56,206 bases of DNA from Actinomycetes bacterium (GTDB lineage: Bacteria > Actinomycetota > Actinomycetes > Actinomycetales > Microbacteriaceae). The notes below the pieces were generated by a model, which saw only the letters and a list, made by a program, of their open reading frames with translations, had not been told where the DNA came from and made no database searches. Positions 50,227 through 56,206 of the stretch are shown here, one piece after another (position 1 is the first letter of the stretch; each line of letters begins with the position of its first letter). The position numbers were made by a program, and so were the translations under genes. The stretch lies in assembly GCA_029777095.1 (NCBI GenBank), contig JAKOTS010000132.1, forward strand, positions 1 to 56,206, given 5' to 3'.

Positions 50227-51497
50227 TTCCCCTCGATCACCCGCGCCGCGATGTCGCTGCGGTAGTGCGAGCCGTCGAGGCCGATCTCGCCGATCGCGCG
50301 GTAGGCGCGCTCGACCGACTCTGCAAACGTCGTGCCCACGGCGACGACGCTGAGCACGCGCCCGCCGCTTGCGACGAGCTCGTCGCCGCGCTGCGTTGTG
50401 GCGGCGTGAGCGATGTGCACACCGTCGACGGCGGATGCGGCATCCAGGCCCGTAATCACACGACCAGTCTGCGGGGCTTCGGGGTATCCCTCGCTCGCGA
50501 GCACCACGGTCACCGCGGTGTCGAGTGCGAAGCGGGGGGCGTCTGCCTCGTCGAGCGTGCCGGAGGCGGCCGCGAACAGGAGCGAGCTGAGCGGGGTGGC
50601 GAGGCGGGGGAGCACAACCTGCGTCTCGGGGTCGCCGAAGCGGGCGTTGAACTCGATCACGCGGATCCCCGAGTCGGTGAGAATAAGCCCGGCGTAGAGG
50701 AGCCCGATGAAGGGGGTCTGCTCGTTCGCGAGCTCGCGCACGACGGGCTCGGCCACGGTGCGCTGCACCTCGGCGACGAACTCTTCTTCGCCACCAAACT
50801 GGGTCGAAAGCCAGGGGAGCGGCGAATATGCGCCCATGCCGCCCGTGTTGGGGCCCTCGTCGTCATCGAGCGCGCGCTTGTAATCCTGCGCGGGGCTCAG
50901 CGGCACGACCGTGTGGCCGTCGCTGACGAAGAACAGCGATACCTCTGGGCCCGACAGAAACTCTTCAATGAGGAGGGCGCCCTGCGGCAAGAACTCGGCC
51001 GCGTGGGCGAGCGCGGCGGCGCGGTCTTCGGTCACGATGACGCCCTTGCCCGCGGCGAGGCCATCGGCCTTCACCACGTAGGGGGCGCCGAGTTCGTCGA
51101 GGGCCGCCTCAGCCTCGATGAGCGAGGCAGCGCGCAGCGCGCGACCCGTGGGCACACCCGCCGCCTGCATGATCCGCTTCGCGAACGCCTTCGAGCCCTC
51201 GAGCTGTGCGGCGGCGCGGCCCGGGCCGAACACCGGCACGCCATTTTCACGAAGGCGGTCGGCAACGCCGGCCACCAGCGGGGCCTCCGGGCCGATCACG
51301 ACGAGGTTGACGCCCGCGTCATCGGCGAAGTTCGTCACGGCAACGGGGTCGTTGGGGTCGAGGTCGACGAGCGTCGCCACCCGCCCGATCCCAGCGTTTC
51401 CGGGGGCGGCGAGCACTTCATGGCCCGCGCCCTCAGAAAGCAACGAAACGATGATGGCATGCTCCCGCGCGCCGGAGCCGAGCACCAGAATCTTCAC
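50223..51497 (-). CDS. purD: Phosphoribosylamine-glycine ligase
   Basis: GAR synthetase: joins glycine to phosphoribosylamine with ATP. 424 residues. N-terminal [14 protein letters not shown], the ATP-grasp segment [29 protein letters not shown], and the signature [14 protein letters not shown] are all present. It starts at the GTG at 51497, six nt after TAGGCT (51504-51509), with no ribosome site. It shares a 31-bp divergent promoter gap with the sterol-carrier-like gene. Confidence 0.97.
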   Translation of the reverse strand: MKILVLGSGAREHAIIVSLLSEGAGHEVLAAPGNAGIGRVATLVDLDPNDPVAVTNFADDAGVNLVVIGPEAPLVAGVADRLRENGVPVFGPGRAAAQLEGSKAFAKRIMQAAGVPTGRALRAASLIEAEAALDELGAPYVVKADGLAAGKGVIVTEDRAAALAHAAEFLPQGALLIEEFLSGPEVSLFFVSDGHTVVPLSPAQDYKRALDDDEGPNTGGMGAYSPLPWLSTQFGGEEEFVAEVQRTVAEPVVRELANEQTPFIGLLYAGLILTDSGIRVIEFNARFGDPETQVVLPRLATPLSSLLFAAASGTLDEADAPRFALDTAVTVVLASEGYPEAPQTGRVITGLDAASAVDGVHIAHAATTQRGDELVASGGRVLSVVAVGTTFAESVERAYRAIGEIGLDGSHYRSDIAARVIEGN

Positions 51498-51528
51498 GCC
51501 ACCAGCCTACCGGCGGTACCGTGACAGC
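51498..51528. promoter_or_regulatory. Compact divergent leaderless promoters of purD and the sterol-carrier-like gene
   Basis: Minus strand: TAGGCT (51504-51509), 6 nt, GTG 51497. Plus strand: TACCGT (51517-51522), 6 nt, ATG 51529. Only 31 bp separate the two start codons, so each -35 region must lie inside the opposite gene. Confidence 0.6.
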
Positions 51529-51924
51529 ATGGCTCGCAAGATCACGACCGACGAAGGACGCGCGGCATTGCGGGCAGTGGATGCCGCAGCCGAGGCATCC
51601 GCAGCGCCAACCCGCGCCGACCTGGGTACCGCCGTGCGCTACCTGCTCCAGCTGCTTGCCGAGCGTGCGCCCGGCAACACCCTCGAGGTGCGCGTGCCGC
51701 CGTTTGGTGCGGTGCAGTGTGTGCCGGGGCCGCGCCACACCCGCGGGACGCCCCCGAATGTTGTCGAGATGGATGCCGCAACCTGGCTCGCGCTCGCCCG
51801 CGGCACCGAGGCCTGGCCCGAAGTGCTCGCGGCCGGCCGGGTGCACGCGTCGGGAACGCGCGCCGATCTCAGCGGCCTGGTGCCGCTGCGAGGCGGCGGC
51901 GCGCTGCGCGACGCGGCACAATGA
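51529..51924 (+). CDS. Sterol-carrier-family protein of actinobacterial type
   Basis: 131 residues. The conserved pattern [32 protein letters not shown] and [16 protein letters not shown] is that of the proteins annotated as sterol carrier family in Actinobacteria (SCP2-like fold, lipid or small hydrophobic ligand pocket). The start follows TACCGT by 6 nt, indicating a leaderless transcript. The last 56 bp overlap the 3' end of hmuV tail to tail. Exact function unknown; cytosolic. Confidence 0.82.
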   Translation: MARKITTDEGRAALRAVDAAAEASAAPTRADLGTAVRYLLQLLAERAPGNTLEVRVPPFGAVQCVPGPRHTRGTPPNVVEMDAATWLALARGTEAWPEVLAAGRVHASGTRADLSGLVPLRGGGALRDAAQ

Positions 51925-52672
51925 TCGGGTCGCCGGTGCTCGGGTGTGAGAGCACGTCGACCGCCTGACCGTAGACCTCTTCGATGCGGTCGGCCGTGAG
52001 CACCTCGCGAGCCGGCCCCTGCGCCACGACGTGCCCCCGTGCGAGGAGGGTGACGTGGTCGGCCACGGCCAGCGCGGCGTCAAGGTCGTGGAGCACCACT
52101 GCGACCGCGGCCCCGTTGTCGGCCTCGGCGCGCGCGATCTGCAAGACCTCTTCGTGGTGGCGCAGATCGAGCGCCGCGGTGGGCTCGTCAAGCAAGAGCA
52201 GTCGCGTGCGCTGGGCGAGCACCCGCGCGAGCGCAACGCGCGCGCGCTCGCCACCCGAGAGCGACGTCACGGTGCGATCGGCAAGTGCGAGCACGTCGGT
52301 CTTGGCCATTGCCTCGTCGATCGCGTCATCGTCATCGTCCTCCTCCGGCGTGCGCGCCCACGGCACACGTCCCATCGCCACGACCTCGCGGGCGGTGAAG
52401 GGGAACGTCACAGTGTTCTGCTGCAGCAGCACGCCGCGCACACGGGCGAGGTCTTTTGGCTTGTGGGCCGAGAGTGGTGTTCCGTTCAGGGTGACCTCGC
52501 CCCGAGTCGGCGCAATGTCACCGGCAAGCACACCAAAGAGCGTCGACTTGCCCGCGCCATTGGGGCCGAGCAGGGCGTGGAGTTCTCCGGGGCGGACGCT
52601 GATCGAGGCATCCGTCAAAATTGGCGCCTGTGCGCGATCGGGGATGACCGTGACGCTGTGAGCCTGCAGCAT
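51869..52672 (-). CDS. hmuV: Heme ABC transporter ATP-binding protein
   Basis: 267 residues. Walker [12 protein letters not shown] (about 34-44), Q-loop [12 protein letters not shown], signature [16 protein letters not shown], Walker [13 protein letters not shown] and the H-loop VLHDLD are complete. An acidic run [11 protein letters not shown] (about 108-118) sits in the helical domain, as in many HmuV proteins. The ATG overlaps the hmuU stop (TAATG). It is the last gene of the heme uptake operon, and its 3' end overlaps the convergent sterol-carrier-like gene by 56 bp. Confidence 0.9.
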   Translation of the reverse strand: MLQAHSVTVIPDRAQAPILTDASISVRPGELHALLGPNGAGKSTLFGVLAGDIAPTRGEVTLNGTPLSAHKPKDLARVRGVLLQQNTVTFPFTAREVVAMGRVPWARTPEEDDDDDAIDEAMAKTDVLALADRTVTSLSGGERARVALARVLAQRTRLLLLDEPTAALDLRHHEEVLQIARAEADNGAAVAVVLHDLDAALAVADHVTLLARGHVVAQGPAREVLTADRIEEVYGQAVDVLSHPSTGDPIIVPRRAARRRLAAAPGR

Positions 52673-53874
52673 TAGCCCCACCCTCCCGAGGTGCGGCGGG
52701 TGCGCACGAGCAGCCAGAGGAAGAAGGGGCCGCCGACGACCGCGGTGATCATGCCGATGGGGAGGTCGGCCATGGGCACGGCGGTGCGGGCGATGAGGTC
52801 GGCGCCGGCGAGCAGGAGCGCCCCGCCGAGGATGCTGGTGATCATGAGGGGCAGATGTGCGGGGCCGATGATCATGCGCATCAGGTGGGGTACGACGAGG
52901 CCCACGAACGCGATGATGCCGGCGAACGCGACGGCCGCGCAGACGAGGAGGGCGACGGTCACGATCACGACGATGCGTAACACCTCGACGCGCACACCGA
53001 GGTGGCGGGCGGTGCGCTCGCCGAGGGCAAAGAGATCGAGGCGCTTCGAGACGAGGAGCGAAACGAGGAGCCCGCACAGCACGAGCGGAGTGATGAGCGC
53101 GATGTTTTGCCAGAGGGCCCCGTTGAGGCTGCCGAGCTGCCAGAACACGATTTGCTCGCGCGATGACGAATCGCCAAGAAATGTCATGAAGCCAAGCCCG
53201 GCGCCGGCGATCGCGTTCACGGCGATGCCGGTGAGCAGCAGCGTGACGACCTCGGTCTTGCCACCGGAGCGGCTGATGCCGTAGACGGTGAAGACCGCGA
53301 CGAGGCCGCCGATGAACGCCCAGAGCGGGGTGGTCCAGATGCCGAAGGTGACGAGCCCGAGGCTCAGGCTGGCGGCGGCGCCGAGCGCCGCGCCCGACGA
53401 CACACCAACGACGGCCGCGTCAGCGAGGGGGTTGCCGAAGATCGCCTGCATGAGCACACCGGCGGCGGCGAGGGCCGCGCCCACGAGCAGCCCGAGCACG
53501 ATGCGCGGGAGGCGAATCTCGAGGAGCACCGCGTGCGCGGTCGAGGTCGACGGTGCCCACGAGTTGTCGATCCCGACGCCCTGCAGAAGCACGCCGATGA
53601 CCTCGGTGGGCGAGAGCGAGTACTGCCCGATGCCGAGCGAGAACACGACGGTTGCGATCAGCGCGAGCGAAAGCGCGACAATCACGGCGACGAGGCGAGC
53701 GGTGCCGTGGCGGCGGGGCTTGGTGCGCGGCTGTGGCTGTGGTTGTCGCTTTTGCTGCGCGCGTGGTTGCGGCTGCGGCGGTTGTGTTGCTGGCTGCGTC
53801 ATGTGCGTGGGGGCGGGTGTCGATGGCGGCGCAGGCGCGAGCGCGGCTGCCTCGGTCGCGGTATCGGTGGTCAT
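52672..53874 (-). CDS. hmuU: Heme ABC transporter permease, FecCD/BtuC type
   Basis: 400 residues. A Pro/Gln-rich N-terminal tail (about 1-55, with repeated PQPQPR) precedes ten predicted membrane helices of the BtuC/FecCD fold: LEIRLPRIVLGLLVGAALA, GNPLADAAVVGVSSGAALG, and the ATPase-contact segment ERTARHLGV. GLVVPHLMRMIIGPAH is characteristic. The ATG overlaps the hmuT stop as ATGA. The long low-complexity tail is unusual for this family and probably cytosolic. Confidence 0.9.
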   Translation of the reverse strand: MTTDTATEAAALAPAPPSTPAPTHMTQPATQPPQPQPRAQQKRQPQPQPRTKPRRHGTARLVAVIVALSLALIATVVFSLGIGQYSLSPTEVIGVLLQGVGIDNSWAPSTSTAHAVLLEIRLPRIVLGLLVGAALAAAGVLMQAIFGNPLADAAVVGVSSGAALGAAASLSLGLVTFGIWTTPLWAFIGGLVAVFTVYGISRSGGKTEVVTLLLTGIAVNAIAGAGLGFMTFLGDSSSREQIVFWQLGSLNGALWQNIALITPLVLCGLLVSLLVSKRLDLFALGERTARHLGVRVEVLRIVVIVTVALLVCAAVAFAGIIAFVGLVVPHLMRMIIGPAHLPLMITSILGGALLLAGADLIARTAVPMADLPIGMITAVVGGPFFLWLLVRTRRTSGGWG

Positions 53875-55070
53875 TCGTCCGCCTCGGGTGCGGCATCCGT
53901 AGCACCAGCAGCAGCACCAGCACCAGCACCAGCCGCGCTCGGCACCGCGTACAGTGCCTTCGCGAGCGCCCGCACGATCTGCGCGCTCCGGGGGCCAAAG
54001 CTGAACACTTCGTCGTCGGCCATGTCGATCACGCGCTTGTTCTTGCCCGCAGGTGTCTGCGCCAGCGCGGGAATCCGTTCGAGGAGCCCGTCGACACCGC
54101 CGACCGATGCGAGCCCGTCGGTCATCATGATCAGCGCGTCGGGCTGCGCGGCCACGAGTGCCTCGGCGCTCATCGGCTTCATGCCCGTCCAACCGATTTC
54201 GGTCGCCACGTCGGTCGCACCGATGGCATCGATCAGTGAGTCAGCGCCCGAGTCAGCGCCAAAAATGTAATAGACGTTCGCGTTGCCGCGCGCATAGAGA
54301 AAGACAACGCGCACACGATCGGATGCCTCGGCCGGCGCGATCGCCGCCACCTCGGCTCGCGCCGCCTCGACCTCGCCGCCGAGCCGCGCGGCCAACGCCT
54401 CACCGCGAGGCACAACGCCAAGCGCGCCGGCGACCTCGGTGACGAGCGCGCCGGCGGTGTCGATGCGGCGATCAGAAGAAATCATCACCACGGGGATGCC
54501 CGCGTCGCGCAGCTGCTGCCGCACCTCTTTGGGGCCGATCGTGGTGTCGGTGAGGATCACGGTGGGGCCGAGAGCGAGGATCGCCTCTGCCGAGAGGGTG
54601 TGGCCGGCGGCGGTGACGACGGGGAGTGTTTCGGTGCCCGCGAATCCGGTGGAGGCGTCGCGGCCGATCACGTTGGGCCCGAGGCCCAGCCCGAAGACGG
54701 TGGCGGCAATTGTGCCCGACACGTCGAGCGCAAGGATGCGGCTGACGTCGGTGACGGTCACCTCGCGCCCCTCGGCATCGGTGACGGTGATGGGCAGCGC
54801 CGGGGCCGTGGTGTCGTTGATCGTCGCGACCGCGTCGCTCGCGAGGCACGCAGTTGCGCCTCCCGTCGCCGTGCGCGGCGCGTCGAGTAGTTCGAGCGAG
54901 CTCAACGGGGCCTCGGCGTCGGCGCAGTGCTCGCCGGTGCCGGACGCATTGGTGTTTGCGTCGCCCTGGCTCTGTGAACCGGAGGGGGACGGTGCGCCCG
55001 CGGCGCAACCGCTGAGCACGAGCGCGAGGCCGACGAGGGCGGCGATCGCCCGGGGAGGCGTCAATTTCAT
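53871..55070 (-). CDS. hmuT: Heme-binding lipoprotein of the ABC transporter
   Basis: 399 residues. Signal ends in LVLSGC (Cys22), then a Ser/Gly/Asn linker, a 70-residue region with a CADAEAPL...ATACLA Cys pair, and a Peripla_BP_2 domain (about 95-375) with DVSRILALDVSGTIAATVFGLGLG, PTVILTDTTIGP and GWTGMKPMSAEALVAAQPD. Candidate heme ligands of HmuT proteins are His and Tyr; VYYIF is seen in the second lobe. First gene of the operon, behind an iron box. The C-terminus is an Ala/Gly-rich tail (about 380-399). Confidence 0.88.
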   Translation of the reverse strand: MKLTPPRAIAALVGLALVLSGCAAGAPSPSGSQSQGDANTNASGTGEHCADAEAPLSSLELLDAPRTATGGATACLASDAVATINDTTAPALPITVTDAEGREVTVTDVSRILALDVSGTIAATVFGLGLGPNVIGRDASTGFAGTETLPVVTAAGHTLSAEAILALGPTVILTDTTIGPKEVRQQLRDAGIPVVMISSDRRIDTAGALVTEVAGALGVVPRGEALAARLGGEVEAARAEVAAIAPAEASDRVRVVFLYARGNANVYYIFGADSGADSLIDAIGATDVATEIGWTGMKPMSAEALVAAQPDALIMMTDGLASVGGVDGLLERIPALAQTPAGKNKRVIDMADDEVFSFGPRSAQIVRALAKALYAVPSAAGAGAGAAAGATDAAPEADE

Positions 55071-55131
55071 CGTTGATCCAAAGCTGTTTGGGGTGGGCCT
55101 GGCCGTGGGCCGGGTCACTGTCGAGCAATTG

Positions 55132-55150
55132 TTAGGCAAGGCTAACCTAA
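55132..55150. promoter_or_regulatory. Iron box 1 (DtxR/IdeR type)
   Basis: TTAGGCAAGGCTAACCTAA matches the 19-bp consensus TTAGGTTAGSCTAACCTAA at 17 positions, treating the central base as degenerate. It lies 62 bp upstream of the hmuT ATG and just upstream of the -35 of the divergent gene. Confidence 0.85.
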
Positions 55151-55153
55151 TAA

Positions 55154-55183
55154 TTGACACGACGCGGCTTTGCGTCCTAGTGT
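55154..55183 (+). promoter_or_regulatory. Promoter of the exported-protein gene
   Basis: TTGACA (55154-55159), 18-bp spacer, TAGTGT (55178-55183). Transcription would begin near 55190, directly before iron box 2, so a bound regulator would block it. Confidence 0.65.
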
Positions 55184-55197
55184 CGGGATTGCTCAAC

Positions 55198-55216
55198 ATA
55201 GCTGAGCCTAACCTAA
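55198..55216. promoter_or_regulatory. Iron box 2 (DtxR/IdeR type)
   Basis: ATAGCTGAGCCTAACCTAA: the right half site is perfect, the left half weaker (about 15-16 of 19 positions). It lies just after the predicted start of the plus-strand transcript. Confidence 0.65.
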
Positions 55217-55305
55217 ACCCCCATCCCCACGATCTTGTTACCCGTCTTCGGTGTGCACAGTGCCTGTGCGCACGAGAAGGCCGGTGCATCCACGGAGAAA
55301 ATATT

Positions 55306-56206
55306 GTGACTGCCCTTCCCCGCGTCGGAAGCCCGCGAGAGCCCCTCGCCCGCACCGACCGCGCCCGAGCGGCGCTCGCCGCATTGCTCGCCTTTGTGCT
55401 CATCGCAGCTGCCTCCATCGTGGGTGCGCTTCCCGCACGCGCAGCGGATGCCGCGGCCACAGCCACGATCGGCGGTGCAACAACGGACGGCCTCAGCGTG
55501 CAGGTGAGCGCAAGCGGGCTCGACGGCGTCCCCGGCGCCTACGTCGCGCTCATCCCGCGGGGCTCCGAAGGCTCGGTGACCGCCGAAGCTGGCTCCGCCG
55601 CGTTGGCATGGGTGCGCTCCGTCACTGATGGTGCATTCACGACGACGCTGACTGCCCCGACGGCAGGGCTTGACCGCAGCGTCGAGTACGAGGTGCTCGT
55701 GTGGCAGCAGCACTCAAATCCGAGCGCAGAGAACATCTATGCGCGTGGCGACCTCGCGATCAGCAGCGCGCAGTGGGACGCGGTCTTCCCGCCCGTCGAG
55801 CCCGAGCCGACCCCCGAGCCCACTCCCGAGCCGACCGAGCCCGCGCTGCCGACCCCGTCCGTGACGGTGTCGAAGACGGCGGGTCTCGACCCCAAGGGCG
55901 AGACGGTCACCGTGACGGGCGTCGGCTTCGTGCCGAACGCGCCGGCGACGTCGGGCACGCGCCCGCCGCTTGCCGGCACGTTCACCGGTAGCTACGTGGT
56001 GTTTGGTTCGTTCCTTGAGACCTGGCAGCCCTCCGTGGGTGCGCCGGTGTCTGCGCGCAAGGCGTTTGACACGAAGTGGGGCGTGCTTGCCGCCGACATG
56101 GCGACCATCGGTGGCGACAAGGCGGGCGCGATCGAGATCGCCGCCGATGGCACATTCACCACGACCCTCAGCATCAGCAAGAACGACGCTGAGGCACTCG
56201 CGGGCG
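55306..56206 (+). CDS. Exported protein of the heme locus, HtaA-like, cut by window end
   Basis: At least 300 residues from a GTG at 55306. A GGAGAAAA ribosome site (55294-55301) precedes it. The signal peptide has a basic start, hydrophobic core LLAFVLIAAASIVGAL and cleavage near ARA-AD. Next comes an Ig-like beta domain (about 50-155), a Pro/Glu linker (about 160-185) and a second beta domain opening VSKTAGLDPKGETVTVTG, as seen in exported heme-locus proteins of Actinobacteria. The downstream part, where HtaA heme-binding domains or an anchor would lie, is outside the window. Its iron-controlled promoter and divergence from hmuTUV suggest that it captures heme at the cell surface. Confidence 0.75.
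   Translation, partial: MTALPRVGSPREPLARTDRARAALAALLAFVLIAAASIVGALPARAADAAATATIGGATTDGLSVQVSASGLDGVPGAYVALIPRGSEGSVTAEAGSAALAWVRSVTDGAFTTTLTAPTAGLDRSVEYEVLVWQQHSNPSAENIYARGDLAISSAQWDAVFPPVEPEPTPEPTPEPTEPALPTPSVTVSKTAGLDPKGETVTVTGVGFVPNAPATSGTRPPLAGTFTGSYVVFGSFLETWQPSVGAPVSARKAFDTKWGVLAADMATIGGDKAGAIEIAADGTFTTTLSISKNDAEALAG

Overview
The window is high-GC actinobacterial DNA. Gene content (long-form argG, MntR/MntH pair, Nei2-like glycosylase, KimA-like potassium permease, sterol-carrier-like protein, LPXTG surface proteins), frequent GTG starts and TANNNT -10 boxes placed directly upstream of start codons all point to Microbacteriaceae; the genus cannot be fixed from the sequence. No tRNA, rRNA, CRISPR array, transposase or phage gene was seen.

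Layout. 1-1.8 kb: minus-strand two-component system, with the response regulator cut by the window edge. 2.0-7.9 kb: housekeeping block with a VOC protein, exonuclease III, pyrE, a NagD-like HAD phosphatase, the manganese pair mntR and mntH, and a SpoU-type RNA methyltransferase. 8.2-24.5 kb: two giant paralogous secreted LPXTG proteins of about 2,360 and 2,400 codons, separated by argG and a small membrane protein. Each giant gene carries one reading-frame lesion in its first quarter. 24.7-28.9 kb: purA, a lactonase-family gene, an AI-2E family permease and chorismate mutase. 29.2-32.5 kb: a glycine betaine/proline ABC transporter (proV-proW-proX) behind a long leader. 32.6-51.5 kb: a dispersed purine cluster (purL, purQ, purS, purC, purD) interleaved with a KimA-like permease, an NCS2 uracil permease, an MFS exporter, three tandem paralogous MFS exporters and a nei-type glycosylase. 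51.5-56.2 kb: a sterol-carrier-like gene, then a heme-uptake locus (hmuV, hmuU, hmuT) transcribed divergently from an exported protein across a region with two iron (DtxR/IdeR) boxes.

How it fits together. Three regulated transport themes can be read: manganese (MntR and MntH with two operator-like dyads at the mntH start), iron/heme (iron boxes, HmuTUV, exported protein) and osmotic balance (ProVWX and the KimA-like permease). Purine synthesis is spread over separate promoters. Cross-cutting signals are: (a) a uniform TANNNT-N6-ATG/GTG layout in about a dozen genes, implying leaderless mRNAs; (b) the heptamer GGATGCC/GGCATCC at roughly 1.2 per kb on both strands, far above expectation and also forming terminator stems; (c) a T-rich inverted-repeat element present twice, each time in frame inside a protein linker; and (d) short duplications that span or flank stop codons.
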